DNA of 64,000 bases from the NCBI RefSeq assembly GCF_900240265.1, contig NZ_LT964739.1, positions 1,675,296 to 1,739,295 of the forward strand. Reading direction: 5' to 3'. The notes beneath the pieces are model-generated. The model ran no database searches, was not told where the DNA came from, and was given only the letters and a program-made list of their open reading frames with translations. A program made the position numbers and the translations under genes. Source of the stretch: Galactobacillus timonensis. GTDB lineage: Bacteria > Bacillota_I > Bacilli_A > Erysipelotrichales > Erysipelotrichaceae. Shown piece after piece: positions 28,589-38,054 of this stretch (the first letter of the stretch is position 1; each line of letters starts with the position of its first letter).

Positions 28589-29287
28589 ATGGGTAAGGTG
28601 ATGTCAATTCCGCAGGAAGAGCGTCCGCGGGAGAAGGGGCTGCGCTATGGCGTAGAGGCTTTGAGCAACCGGGAGCTGCTGGCAATTCTGATCCGGTGCG
28701 GGACGAAGGAACATTCGGCTCTGGAGGTGGCTGACAGTGTGCTGGCAAAGGCGGAAGGGATCTGCGGGCTGGGCAGTCTGGATATTGCGGAGCTGGATGC
28801 GATTCCGGGCATTTCGCAGGTGAAGGCGCTGGAGATTTTGAGCAGTCTGGAGCTGGCGCGGCGGGTTGCCTTTGAGAAGACACTGAGTCAGGATGTGGTG
28901 CGCAGTCCGGAGACGGTATATGACTGGCTGCAGCAGAAGATCGGCGCCGAGGAGCAGGAGAGGTTTATGGTGCTGTTTCTTGATACGGCGAACCATATTC
29001 TGAAGGCAGAGACGCTGTTTATCGGTACGACGCAGTCTTCGCTGGTTTCGCCGAAGGACATCATGCGCCAGGCGGTGAAATATGCGTGCATGAGCGTGAT
29101 TCTGGTTCACAATCATCCCGGCGGCACCCTGCAGCCAAGCAAGGAGGATATGGAGATGACGCGGCGCATCATTATGAGCGGGCTGCTGCTGGGAGTGAAG
29201 GTTGTGGATCATATCATTGTGACCCGCAACGGCTGTATGAGCTTTGCGCGGCAGGGGCTGATTGAGGCGCTTACGCCCGGGCGATAA
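28589..29287 (+). CDS. radC: RadC family JAB1/MPN protein
   Basis: The historical name is a DNA repair protein, but its biochemical role is not established. The 232-aa protein has an N-terminal helix-hairpin-helix segment (LDAIPGISQVKALEIL) and a C-terminal JAB1/MPN metalloprotease-like domain with VILVHNHPGGTLQPSKEDM, which supplies the HxH and downstream Asp metal ligands at about residues 170-185. Length and layout are normal. GGAGAATGA lies upstream of ATG 28589. Unlike many Firmicutes it is not next to mreBCD here; it lies between a terminator and an ABC exporter. Confidence 0.93.
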   Translation: MGKVMSIPQEERPREKGLRYGVEALSNRELLAILIRCGTKEHSALEVADSVLAKAEGICGLGSLDIAELDAIPGISQVKALEILSSLELARRVAFEKTLSQDVVRSPETVYDWLQQKIGAEEQERFMVLFLDTANHILKAETLFIGTTQSSLVSPKDIMRQAVKYACMSVILVHNHPGGTLQPSKEDMEMTRRIIMSGLLLGVKVVDHIIVTRNGCMSFARQGLIEALTPGR

Positions 29288-29300
29288 ATGAGCGTACGGA

Positions 29301-29327
29301 CCTGCTGGAGGGTATAATTTCAGCAGG
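29301..29327 (+). promoter_or_regulatory. -10 box enclosed by an inverted repeat, ABC exporter gene
   Basis: CCTGCTG (29301-29307) and CAGCAGG (29321-29327) are perfect inverted repeats flanking TATAAT (29313-29318). The arrangement suggests an operator on the -10 of the exporter gene. No regulator gene is adjacent. Confidence 0.5.
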
Positions 29328-29338
29328 GAGATTCGAAG

Positions 29339-31087
29339 ATGTTCAAACGATTTGCGAGATATTTTAAGCCGCATTGGAAGCTGATGGTGCTGGATCTGTT
29401 CTGTGCGTTCCTGGTGGGGCTGGCGGATGAGTTTATGCCGATGATTGTGCGCAACATGATCAATACCTATGTGCCGCAGGGCAACTGGGCGATGATGGTG
29501 CGCTGGAGCTGGGGACTCCTGGTCATTTATCTTGCGAAGCTTGGATTGAATCTTGTGATCAATTACTGGGGCCATATTATGGGCGTGCGTCTGCAGGCTG
29601 ATATGCGCAGGGATCTGTTCCGTCATATTGAAGGTCTTCCGATCTCGTTCTTCGATGATCATAAGACCGGAAGCATCATGTCGCGGATCACCAATGATCT
29701 GCAGGAAATCAGTGAGATGGCGCACCATGGGCCGGAGAATATCTTTACGTCCGTAGTGATGCTGGTGGTGAGCGCCATCATGCTGGGAAGGATCAACGGG
29801 GCACTGACACTGATTGTGTACTGCTGTCTGCCGGTGGCAGTGGTTTTTGTGATTCTGATCCGCAAGGGACAACTGGAGGCATTTCGCCAGAACCGTGTGG
29901 AGATCGGTGAAATCAACGGTGAGACGGAGACGTCGATTGCCGGTGTGCGGGTGACGCGTGCCTATGATGAAGTGGACCGGGAAATGAAAAAATTCGACAG
30001 GGCCAATCAGCGCTACATCGCGGCCCGCTCGCGTTCCTATAAGTATCTGGCGGCGTTCAACTCGGGAATGATCTACTTTACGGACATGATGTATGTGGTG
30101 GTGATCATCTTCGGGGGCCGCTTCTATTTTCAGGGACGGATTACGGCAGGGGACTTTGTTGCCTATCTGCTGTATATCTCCATGTTCCTGACACCGATCA
30201 AGAAGCTTGTCGATACCTATGAGCAGATTGCGGACGGTATGAGCGGCTATGCCCGCTTTGAGGAGATCATGAATCTTCCGGAAGAAGAGGATGCGCCGGA
30301 TGCGGTGGAGGTTGGACGCCTGAAGGGTACGATCGATTTCAAGGATGTTTCATTCCACTATCAGAGTCAGGAATCGAGTGGCCGCCATGTGATTTCGCAT
30401 ATGAACATGCATATTGAGGCGGGACATAATGAGGCGCTTGTCGGTCCCAGCGGCGGCGGGAAGACTACCATCTGCAATCTGATTCCGCGTTTCTATGAAA
30501 TTGATTCGGGTGAGATCGCCATCGACGGCATTGATATCCGTCATATGACGCGCCGGTCACTGCGCCGCAATATCGGCATCGTTGCCCAGGATGTGTTTCT
30601 GTTCAATGGTACGGTGAAGGAGAATATCGCCTATGGCCGGCCGGATGCCAGTGATGAAGAAATCATTGAAGCGGCGAAGAAGGCGGACATTCATGAAGAC
30701 ATTCTCGCAATGCCGCATGGCTACGATACCAATGTCGGCGAGAGGGGTGTCCATCTGTCCGGGGGACAGAGGCAGCGCATCTCCATCGCCCGCGTCTTTC
30801 TGAAGAATCCGCAGATTTTAATTCTTGATGAGGCGACCTCGGCGCTGGACAATGCCACCGAGATGCTGATTCAGGGTCAGCTCGATGAGCTGAGCAAGGG
30901 CCGGACGGTGCTCGTGGTGGCGCACCGTCTGAGCACCATCCGGAAGGCGGATGAGATTCTTGTGATCACGAAGAACGGCATTCAGGAACGTGGTACGAGT
31001 GATCAGCTTCTGAAGCAGAAGGGGATGTATTATCAGCTCTACCAATATCAGTTCCCGGACCGGGTGGAAGATGCCAGTGTGCTATAA
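29339..31087 (+). CDS. ABC transporter half-exporter, ATP-binding/permease
   Basis: Half-size ABC exporter of the MsbA/LmrA-like multidrug type that would act as a homodimer. The 582-aa protein has six membrane helices in the first ~300 residues and an ATPase domain with Walker A VGPSGGGKTT at about residue 370, the ABC signature VHLSGGQRQR, Walker B ILILDEATSALD and the H-loop VVAHRLST. Cargo cannot be deduced; lipid or drug export is usual for the family. It is a single gene with its own promoter, so no paired half-transporter is present. A solute-binding-like lipoprotein gene follows 30 nt later. Confidence 0.9.
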   Translation: MFKRFARYFKPHWKLMVLDLFCAFLVGLADEFMPMIVRNMINTYVPQGNWAMMVRWSWGLLVIYLAKLGLNLVINYWGHIMGVRLQADMRRDLFRHIEGLPISFFDDHKTGSIMSRITNDLQEISEMAHHGPENIFTSVVMLVVSAIMLGRINGALTLIVYCCLPVAVVFVILIRKGQLEAFRQNRVEIGEINGETETSIAGVRVTRAYDEVDREMKKFDRANQRYIAARSRSYKYLAAFNSGMIYFTDMMYVVVIIFGGRFYFQGRITAGDFVAYLLYISMFLTPIKKLVDTYEQIADGMSGYARFEEIMNLPEEEDAPDAVEVGRLKGTIDFKDVSFHYQSQESSGRHVISHMNMHIEAGHNEALVGPSGGGKTTICNLIPRFYEIDSGEIAIDGIDIRHMTRRSLRRNIGIVAQDVFLFNGTVKENIAYGRPDASDEEIIEAAKKADIHEDILAMPHGYDTNVGERGVHLSGGQRQRISIARVFLKNPQILILDEATSALDNATEMLIQGQLDELSKGRTVLVVAHRLSTIRKADEILVITKNGIQERGTSDQLLKQKGMYYQLYQYQFPDRVEDASVL

Positions 31088-31117
31088 TTGCTCCGTCAGA
31101 CGAAAGGGAGGATTGTG

Positions 31118-32200
31118 ATGCAGAAATGGTTCCGCTGTTTGCTGGCAGTCGTTCTGCTGAGCATATCCCTGAGCGGCTGTGCGGCAGTGAAGACGGAAGC
31201 TGCGTATTCGGTGTATCCGGTGGGCTATCTTCTTCAGAGGCTTGGCAGCGGTGTGATCACGGCGGAGTCGGTGCAGACGGATACGATTGTGCAGAAGGCG
31301 ACGGTTGCGGATAACTATCAGGAGATTCTGGATCGTTCTGCGATCTTCTTCCATATCGGTCAGCTCGAGCCGTATCTGACGGTTTATGATCAGGAAATTG
31401 CGGCGCATGTGAGCAGTCAGCAGGATCTATCAATTCTGAACGCTGTGTATGACAATAAGCGCTATACGGAAGCGCTTCCGGGTGATTCTTCGCTGTTTGT
31501 CGAGTCGTCCTACTATGATGGTGAGATTTTTGACAGTATTGACATGGACAGTCAGGATCTGTATCTGTGGCTGGACCCGATTGCGATGCTGTCGATGGCA
31601 AAGAATGTACGTGACTGGCTGAAGCAGACGTATTCGGAATATTCTTCGGTGTTTGATACGAACTTTACGAGTCTGGAAACGGATCTGATCAATATTGATG
31701 CGCAGTATCAGGCACTTGCGACCAGCCTTGATACGAACAATCAGATGATCCGCTTTGTTTCGATGTCCAACAGTTTCGGCAGCTGGCAGAAGACGTATGG
31801 CTTTCAGGTGTATCCGGTGGTTCTTTCGAAGTACGGGGTTCTTCCGGACAGCCGGCAGCTGGCGGCGATTGAGGAACGGATCAAGACGGACGGCGTGAAA
31901 TACATTGTGTATGAGCCGAATATGACGCAGGATATGATAGATCTGTTCAATCAGATTGAGACGGATCTTGGTCTGACACGGGTGGAGTTAAGCAACCTTT
32001 CGAGCCTTACGACTGATCAGGAAACGGAAGGCAGGGATTATGTTTCAATCATGTATGAGAATCTGAGTGTTCTGCAGTCCATGGTTGAGGATCGTCCTGA
32101 GGCTCCGTCATCTTCTTCAAGTGATGCGGGCGAGACAACAGAAACAACTGATGAATCCGCTGATATGGAAAGCGGTACAGACAGCCAGGCAGAAGGATAA
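31118..32200 (+). CDS. ZnuA-like lipoprotein lacking the metal-binding histidines
   Basis: The 360-aa protein has a lipobox (LSISLSGCAA, Cys at about residue 20) and the fold pattern of zinc/manganese cluster A-I solute-binding proteins: VYPVGYLLQRLGSG, IFFHIGQLEPYL, LWLDPIAMLSMAKNV. By eye the three histidine ligands are all replaced: the PHxYEPTPxD block reads TVADNYQEIL, DPHxWLDP reads DLYLWLDP, and the VSHDAFxY block reads VSMSNSFGSW. A Ser/Thr/Glu-rich tail ends the protein. I start it at ATG 31118, preceded by GGGAGG. There is no ZnuB/ZnuC permease or ATPase nearby, so it is probably not a simple zinc uptake component. Confidence 0.75.
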   Translation: MQKWFRCLLAVVLLSISLSGCAAVKTEAAYSVYPVGYLLQRLGSGVITAESVQTDTIVQKATVADNYQEILDRSAIFFHIGQLEPYLTVYDQEIAAHVSSQQDLSILNAVYDNKRYTEALPGDSSLFVESSYYDGEIFDSIDMDSQDLYLWLDPIAMLSMAKNVRDWLKQTYSEYSSVFDTNFTSLETDLINIDAQYQALATSLDTNNQMIRFVSMSNSFGSWQKTYGFQVYPVVLSKYGVLPDSRQLAAIEERIKTDGVKYIVYEPNMTQDMIDLFNQIETDLGLTRVELSNLSSLTTDQETEGRDYVSIMYENLSVLQSMVEDRPEAPSSSSSDAGETTETTDESADMESGTDSQAEG

Positions 32201-32224
32201 TCTGCAGAAACGGTATAGGTATTT

Positions 32225-32716
32225 ATGGTAAAGGATTATTTCTCATTTGACACCATCCGTGACAGTGAGGGCAAAGTGATTTGCTACTATGTGACTGTCA
32301 TTGGCACAATCGAGGCTGACGGTGTTGCAAGGGTCCGGACGGATCTGCGCAATGACGGCAGCGGGAAGATGGCATTCGGTCAGGTGACGGTTCGCGGCAG
32401 GGATCGCAAGGTTTCGACGATGCTGAGTGAAACCGGTGCCCGGGTACGTTCACATTCGACGGATATTGACGGGACGAGCGTTGATGTCATCTCCTATACG
32501 GCCAGTGACTGGCGTGCAGATGAGGCTTTTGAGTTTACAGAGGGGGACCGTGTTCTGGTGCAGGGCAAGGCATATCTGCGCAAGAACGAGCGGCGTCCGG
32601 AAGGGCGGCCGGAACTGTCCATTACGGCGACGGGTCTCTTCCTGCTGGGACATAAGAAGGAACAGAGACATACATCCATGTCCAAGCGGATGGGCATTGT
32701 TCCACAGAAAGACTGA
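32225..32716 (+). CDS. OB-fold, SSB-like protein
   Basis: A 163-aa protein encoded just upstream of polA. The C-terminal half contains FEFTEGDRVLVQGKAYLRK, GRPELSITATGLFLLG, a pattern close to the GDxVxVxGxLxxR and xLxVxAxxxxxLG blocks of single-strand DNA binding proteins. The N-terminal KVICYYVTVIGTIEADG and a central KMAFGQVTVRGRDR fit the same beta-barrel. It lacks the acidic DDDIPF-type tip that recruits partners in true SSB. It may be a paralogue with a DNA-repair role; its position before polA supports but does not prove that. Confidence 0.6.
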   Translation: MVKDYFSFDTIRDSEGKVICYYVTVIGTIEADGVARVRTDLRNDGSGKMAFGQVTVRGRDRKVSTMLSETGARVRSHSTDIDGTSVDVISYTASDWRADEAFEFTEGDRVLVQGKAYLRKNERRPEGRPELSITATGLFLLGHKKEQRHTSMSKRMGIVPQKD

Positions 32717-32760
32717 GGAGCCTCCAGGGGCTTCTTTTTCTCATTCAGGAGGATATTGAT

Positions 32761-35439
32761 ATGAAAAAACTGCTGCTGGTAGACGGCAATTCGATGCTGT
32801 TCCGCGCCTATTATGCGACGGCTTACGGAACGAAGATGACGACGCCGGACGGATTGCCGACCAATGCGGTCTTCGGCTTTGCCAATATGATGCAGAAGGG
32901 CATCGATCTGGTGCATCCGAATGCGGTACTTGTCGCGTTTGATGCGGGTAAGCATACATTCCGCACCGATCTTTATGCGGATTATAAGGGTGGCCGCAAG
33001 CCGGCGCCGGATGATCTGGTGCCGCAGTTTGCAATGGCACGGGACTATCTGGATGCCTACCACATCCGCTGGAAGGAAATGGCCAACATCGAGGCGGATG
33101 ATCTGATCGGCACGATGTCCAAGCAGGCGGCGGATTATGAGACGACAATCCTGACCAGTGACCGCGATCTTCTGCAGCTGGTGGATGATTCGACCCGGGT
33201 TCTTCTGATGAAAAAGGGTCTGACCGAGATGGATGAGATGACACCTCAGAAGGTCAAGGAAGCCTATGGCGTTACTCCGATCCAGATCATTGATCTCAAG
33301 GGACTGATGGGCGATGCGTCCGATAACTATCCGGGCATCCCGGGGGTTGGCGAAAAGACGGCTGTCAAGCTGATCAACACCTATGGCAGTGTGGAAGAAG
33401 TGCTTGCCCACGATCAGGAAATCAAAGGTGCTCTCGGAAAGAAGATTCAGGAGAATCATGACAAAGCGGAGCTTTCCAAGACACTGGCTACGATCAAGCG
33501 GGATGTGGATCTGGACTTTACGGCAGATGAGTGCAGCTTCCAGCCGACCTATAAGGCACTGGTTGCCTTCTTTCAGTCGCTTAACATGCGGATGCTGGCG
33601 TCACGGTATGAAAAACTTGCCGCCCGGGAGGCGACTGCCCCCAGCGCGGCAGCTGCCCCGGCAGAGATGCCCGGGCAGAAGGATGACGGTGCAGATGCTC
33701 AGGCAGCCAGTGTACAGAGCACTGCTGAAACGCATGCAAGGGTCACGGCCGTGCCTCAGAACTATCTGATACAGAAGCTGGCAGTTGCTGTGATCGATGA
33801 TCGGGCACCGTTCTATGGTGCATCGCTGCGTGGAATTGCTCTGTCGAACGGGACGGATTCCTACTTTATTGGGGCGGAAGATGCTTTGAAGGATCGTGCA
33901 CTGATCAATTATCTTGAAGATACGGCACATCAGAAGATCGGCTTCGATGCCAAGCGTGCGGTGCATGTGCTGCACAACGCGGACATTGAAGGCCATTTTG
34001 ACGATGATGCGATGATTGCGGCTTCTCTGGCGGATGCGACGTTGACGAGTCCGGAAAAGATCTTTGCGGCGTATGGCTGTACGCCTTCGCCTTCCTATGA
34101 AGATGTGTATGGAACGGAAGCTCGTCCGAAGCTGGCGGATCCGGAAGCGGAGAAGGAGTATGGCTGTTCTTTGGCCAAAGGTCTATGGGATATCTTTGCC
34201 GGTGCGCGTGTAAAGGTCAGTGAGTATGGAATGGATGATCTTTATGCAAAGATCGAGATGCCTCTGACATGGATTCTTCTGGATATGGAGGATGCCGGCG
34301 TTATCTGCGACCGCAGCATTCTTCAGGGAATCAACAACGATATGACACAGCGGATGTCTGCTCTGGAGGCGAAGATCTATGACCGGGCGGGTCATACGTT
34401 CAACATCAACAGTCCCCGTCAGCTGGCAACCGTTCTTTATGATGAGCTTGGTCTGTACGGGGGAAAGAAGCGTTCTACCTCTGCGGATGTGCTTGAAAAG
34501 TACAAGCTTTCGGATCCGATCATTGCGGATATTCTGGATTACCGCAAGGCCGCAAAGATCCAGTCGACCTATGCGGAAGGGCTGCAGAAATATATTGCCG
34601 GTGACGGCAGAATTCATACGGTGTTCAACCAGTGCGCAACTTCGACGGGGAGACTTTCCTCCTCGGATCCCAATCTTCAGAACATCAGTGTCCGCGATGA
34701 AATGGGACGGGAAGTGCGCAAGGCGTTCCTGCCAAGCGAGGGATGTGTCCTTCTGAGCAGCGACTATCATCAGATCGAGCTGCGCATGCTTGCGAGCATG
34801 GCACACATTGATTCGATGATGGATGCCTTCAACAACAACATCGACGTTCATACCAAGACAGCGATGGATCTCTTCGGCAGAGAGAAGCCGGAGGATGTTA
34901 CGCCCCAGGAGCGCCGGCGCGCCAAGACGGTCAACTTTGGCATCGTGTACGGCATCAGCGATTTCGGTCTGGCGGAGCAGCTGGGGGTCAGCCGCAAGGA
35001 GGCGGCGGACTTCATCGCCAGGTACTATGAAAAATACCCGGGCATCAAGACCTATATGGACAATGTTGTCGCGGACTGCGAGAAAAACGGCTATGTAACT
35101 ACTGTATGCGGCCGCCGGCGTCCGATTCCGGAAGTCCACAGCAGCAATCATCAGGTTCGCGAGTTCGGCAAGCGGGCAGCCATGAATGCGCCGATTCAGG
35201 GATCGGCGGCGGATCTGATCAAGATCGCCATGATCCGCATCGATGAGGCCATGAAGAAGGCGGATGTTCGTTCGCGGCTGATACTTCAGGTGCATGATGA
35301 ACTGATTTTCGATGTGCCGGAAGAGGAACTGGAACAGATGAAGCAGATCGTTACCGACGGTATGACGCATGCGATGAAGCTGAACGTTCCGCTGACGGTG
35401 GAATGTGCCAGCGGAAAATCGTGGTATGAGGCGAAGTGA
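32761..35439 (+). CDS. polA: DNA polymerase I
   Basis: Repair and Okazaki-fragment-processing polymerase. The 892-aa protein has an N-terminal 5'-nuclease domain (LLVDGNSMLFRAYYA, ANIEADDLIGT, TSDRDLLQLVDD), then a degenerate 3'-5' exonuclease-like domain from about residue 335 where the DxE metal motif is absent, as in Bacillus, and a C-terminal polymerase domain. Polymerase motifs A (SSDYHQIELRMLASM), B (RRRAKTVNFGIVYGI) and C (LILQVHDELIFDV) are all present. It probably has no proofreading. AGGAGG precedes ATG 32761. The polA stop overlaps the mutM start by one nucleotide; polA-mutM-coaE-dnaB-dnaI is a classic Firmicutes replication cluster. Confidence 0.97.
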   Translation: MKKLLLVDGNSMLFRAYYATAYGTKMTTPDGLPTNAVFGFANMMQKGIDLVHPNAVLVAFDAGKHTFRTDLYADYKGGRKPAPDDLVPQFAMARDYLDAYHIRWKEMANIEADDLIGTMSKQAADYETTILTSDRDLLQLVDDSTRVLLMKKGLTEMDEMTPQKVKEAYGVTPIQIIDLKGLMGDASDNYPGIPGVGEKTAVKLINTYGSVEEVLAHDQEIKGALGKKIQENHDKAELSKTLATIKRDVDLDFTADECSFQPTYKALVAFFQSLNMRMLASRYEKLAAREATAPSAAAAPAEMPGQKDDGADAQAASVQSTAETHARVTAVPQNYLIQKLAVAVIDDRAPFYGASLRGIALSNGTDSYFIGAEDALKDRALINYLEDTAHQKIGFDAKRAVHVLHNADIEGHFDDDAMIAASLADATLTSPEKIFAAYGCTPSPSYEDVYGTEARPKLADPEAEKEYGCSLAKGLWDIFAGARVKVSEYGMDDLYAKIEMPLTWILLDMEDAGVICDRSILQGINNDMTQRMSALEAKIYDRAGHTFNINSPRQLATVLYDELGLYGGKKRSTSADVLEKYKLSDPIIADILDYRKAAKIQSTYAEGLQKYIAGDGRIHTVFNQCATSTGRLSSSDPNLQNISVRDEMGREVRKAFLPSEGCVLLSSDYHQIELRMLASMAHIDSMMDAFNNNIDVHTKTAMDLFGREKPEDVTPQERRRAKTVNFGIVYGISDFGLAEQLGVSRKEAADFIARYYEKYPGIKTYMDNVVADCEKNGYVTTVCGRRRPIPEVHSSNHQVREFGKRAAMNAPIQGSAADLIKIAMIRIDEAMKKADVRSRLILQVHDELIFDVPEEELEQMKQIVTDGMTHAMKLNVPLTVECASGKSWYEAK

Positions 35440-36251
35440 TGCCGGAACTTCCTGAAGTTGAAACTGTCGTTCGTACGCTGGAACATCAGATCAGGGACGC
35501 TGAAATTGAACGTGTAGATGTACGCTGGGCAAAGGTCATTGAGGGAATGGAACCGGATGCGTTTTGTTCGCGGCTGAGCGGTCAGCATTTCCGTACCTTC
35601 TCGAGACGTGGAAAGTATCTGCTGTTCGGCATGGATGACTGCTGGCTCATTGTGCATCTGCGCATGGAAGGAAAGTTTTATGTGCAGAAGGACAGCCGGG
35701 CGCCGTTGAACCGGCACATGCATGTGGTCTTTTATCTGAAGGACGGTCGGCAGCTGCGCTATCACGATACGCGCAAGTTCGGCCGGATGCGGATTATGCC
35801 TCTGGATACGGACTTTACACATTTTCATGAACTTGGTCCTGAGCCGTTTGACCCTGCCTTTACCGCCGCTTATATGCATGAATGGAAGAAGGGGAGAAGG
35901 GAGCCGGTCAAATCGTTACTGCTGGATCAGAGCTTTGTGGCAGGCATTGGCAATATCTATGCCGATGAAATCCTGGCGGCGAGTCATATCCGTCCGGGAC
36001 GCAGCTGTGCCCGCCTGACCCGGAAGGAGGAAGCTGCCATCGTTGCAAATACGAAGACAATTCTGGCGGCGGCGATCGCGGCCGGCGGTACGACCATCCG
36101 CAGCTATACGTCTTCCCTTGGGGTTACGGGCCGGTTTCAGCTGTACTGCAGCGTACATGATCAGAAGGTGTGCCGCGTATGCGGTTCGCCCATCAAGGTG
36201 AAGAGGATCGGCGGCCGCAGTTCCTATTACTGCCCGAACTGCCAGAAATAG
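35439..36251 (+). CDS. mutM: Formamidopyrimidine-DNA glycosylase
   Basis: Removes 8-oxoguanine and formamidopyrimidines from DNA and nicks the abasic site. MPELPEVETVVRTLE gives the catalytic N-terminal proline (Pro2) and Glu3, which fixes the start at ATG 35439 rather than the earlier in-frame GTG. LLDQSFVAGIGNIYADEIL is the H2TH region, and the C-terminus holds the zinc finger in which CSVHDQKVC is followed by RVCGSPIK and a later CPNC. At 270 aa it is full length. It is translationally linked with polA. Confidence 0.97.
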   Translation: MPELPEVETVVRTLEHQIRDAEIERVDVRWAKVIEGMEPDAFCSRLSGQHFRTFSRRGKYLLFGMDDCWLIVHLRMEGKFYVQKDSRAPLNRHMHVVFYLKDGRQLRYHDTRKFGRMRIMPLDTDFTHFHELGPEPFDPAFTAAYMHEWKKGRREPVKSLLLDQSFVAGIGNIYADEILAASHIRPGRSCARLTRKEEAAIVANTKTILAAAIAAGGTTIRSYTSSLGVTGRFQLYCSVHDQKVCRVCGSPIKVKRIGGRSSYYCPNCQK

Positions 36252-36265
36252 AAATCAAACAGTCT

Positions 36266-36877
36266 ATGAAAACCTTTGGAATAACGGGAACCATCGGTTC
36301 CGGAAAATCTACTCTGAGCATTCTGCTGCGCCGGCGTCATCTGTCGGTGTTCAATGCGGATGTCTACAGCCGTACGGCGTTTCAGAAGACGGCAGCTCCC
36401 TATGCGGCTGTTGTGGATCGCTTTGGTACGTCCATTCTCGATGCCAATGGAGAAATTGACCGCAGGGCACTTGCCGGCGTTGTTTTCGCAGATGAAGAGA
36501 AACGTGTGGCGCTGGATGAAATCGTGCATCCCTATGTTAAGGAGGGACTGCTCCGGTTTCTCAATCATCATTCGGCTGATGCGCTTGTGTTTGCAGAGGT
36601 GCCGCTGTTGTTTGAAGCGGGATGGGAAGATCTTTTTGATAAGGTGATCGTCGTTACATGCGAGCGTGAAACCGCCATCCGGCGTCTGATGGAGGACCGC
36701 GATTTTACCCGTGAAGAAGCCGAGGCGCGTCTGTCACATCAGATTGATCCGTCGGTGCAGATTGCAAAAGCCGATGTGGTCTTTCATAATGATGGCAGCA
36801 TCAAGGATCTGGATCGAGCCCTGGGGTCATGGCTGATGAAACAGCGGAAGGAGAGACATGGAACTGAACGTCGATGA
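36266..36877 (+). CDS. coaE: Dephospho-CoA kinase
   Basis: Last step of coenzyme A synthesis, phosphorylating dephospho-CoA. FGITGTIGSGKSTLSILL is the P-loop at residues 3-18, and the typical LxxIxHPxV block appears as LDEIVHPYVKEGL, with VPLLFEAGWEDLFD and the lid region RLMEDRDFTREEAEARLSHQ. I set the start at 36266, 14 nt after mutM, because upstream in-frame ATG 36170 lies within mutM and adds unrelated residues. The Shine-Dalgarno site is poor. The 203-aa length is normal; the end overlaps dnaB by 20 nt. Confidence 0.93.
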   Translation: MKTFGITGTIGSGKSTLSILLRRRHLSVFNADVYSRTAFQKTAAPYAAVVDRFGTSILDANGEIDRRALAGVVFADEEKRVALDEIVHPYVKEGLLRFLNHHSADALVFAEVPLLFEAGWEDLFDKVIVVTCERETAIRRLMEDRDFTREEAEARLSHQIDPSVQIAKADVVFHNDGSIKDLDRALGSWLMKQRKERHGTERR

Positions 36878-38054
36878 TTTCTACAGTGTGAAGGGTGATC
36901 CGACGATCAGCGAGGACAGCCTTGTGTCGCTGTGTCTTCTGTATCAGCCGATGATCGGCAGGGATGGTCTGGCTCTGTATCTGACGCTGTATGCACAGTC
37001 TTCCCAGGATGCGCTGGAATCGAATTTCCGTCAGCTGAGTGCACTTTTGGACATGGATATCGACGGGATTGAGAAGGCAATGATCCGTCTTGAGGAATTT
37101 CATCTTCTCCGTACCTTCAGCAAGCCGAAGAAGGGGGATCGTACCCTGTATCTGTTTGCACTGGAAGTGCCGCTTTCGACGGCATTATTTCTGGGCAACC
37201 GGACATGGGTTGGGCTGTATGAGCAGGCGGCGGATTCTTCGCTTGCGGCAAAGACGCTGCAGCTTCTTTCGAAACACGGCGTTGATCATTCCTTTGAGGA
37301 AGTGACGCACCCGGTGCGCTATGGGGATGCGCTGACAAAGGTGCGGCCGCAGAAGGAGGAAAGTGCGGTCGATGAAGTGTTTGCGGGCGGTGATCAGCAG
37401 ATCAACTTTGACTATGAACGGTTTCTGGAGACGACAACTCCGCTGGTGTTTCCTACAGCTCTGAGGACACGTTCAAGGATGCGCCTGATCGGCCAGCTGG
37501 CAACAGTGTACGGGATTTCGGTGGACCGGATGCGGATTCTGGTAGGCAAAGCGGTGGATCCTGAGAAGGAAATCTTTGATGAGGAGAAGCTTCGTTTCCT
37601 TGCGGCAAGAGAGAAACCGACCGTTACGTCTGCGGCGGATCCCTACAGCCTTCCTCCTCTTTCGTTTCTGCAGTCAAAGATGAACGGTGCGGCGGTTCCG
37701 CTGGTGGATCGCAGGCTGCTGGAACATCTTGCGGTGGATATGCATTTTTCGTCGGAAGTCATCAATATTCTGATTGAATACGTTCTCTCCGTTTCCAATA
37801 ACAAGCTGGTGCCCAAGTTTGTTGATATGGTTGCCGGCGAGTGGGCAAGAGACGGGGTATCGAGTCGGGAAGCGGCACTGGCCGAGCGCAATAAGAAGAA
37901 TGAATCGCGGCGCAGCCGTACGGAGGTGCTGCCGGCCTATTATTATGAGCAGAAGGACGATGCTCAGCCGCAGACAAACAGTGAGGAGGACTTTGCCCGT
38001 ATTGACCGCAAGGCTCTGCTTGAGGAAATGCGGCGGGCAGCTGAAGAAAAATGA
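36858..38054 (+). CDS. dnaB: Replication initiation and membrane attachment protein DnaB (Firmicutes type)
   Basis: Firmicutes DnaB, a DnaD-family protein that helps load the replicative helicase at oriC; it is not the helicase itself. The 398-aa protein has an N-terminal DnaD-like winged-helix region (VSLCLLYQPMIGRDGLALYLTLY) and a C-terminal DnaD/DnaB_2 segment at about residues 285-345 (VEFVSSEVINILIEYVLS-like, read as SSEVINILIEYVLSVSNN). Sequence is weakly conserved, so the assignment rests on these segments and on position before dnaI. GGAG precedes the ATG. It overlaps coaE by 20 nt and dnaI by 4 nt. Confidence 0.87.
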   Translation: MELNVDDFYSVKGDPTISEDSLVSLCLLYQPMIGRDGLALYLTLYAQSSQDALESNFRQLSALLDMDIDGIEKAMIRLEEFHLLRTFSKPKKGDRTLYLFALEVPLSTALFLGNRTWVGLYEQAADSSLAAKTLQLLSKHGVDHSFEEVTHPVRYGDALTKVRPQKEESAVDEVFAGGDQQINFDYERFLETTTPLVFPTALRTRSRMRLIGQLATVYGISVDRMRILVGKAVDPEKEIFDEEKLRFLAAREKPTVTSAADPYSLPPLSFLQSKMNGAAVPLVDRRLLEHLAVDMHFSSEVINILIEYVLSVSNNKLVPKFVDMVAGEWARDGVSSREAALAERNKKNESRRSRTEVLPAYYYEQKDDAQPQTNSEEDFARIDRKALLEEMRRAAEEK

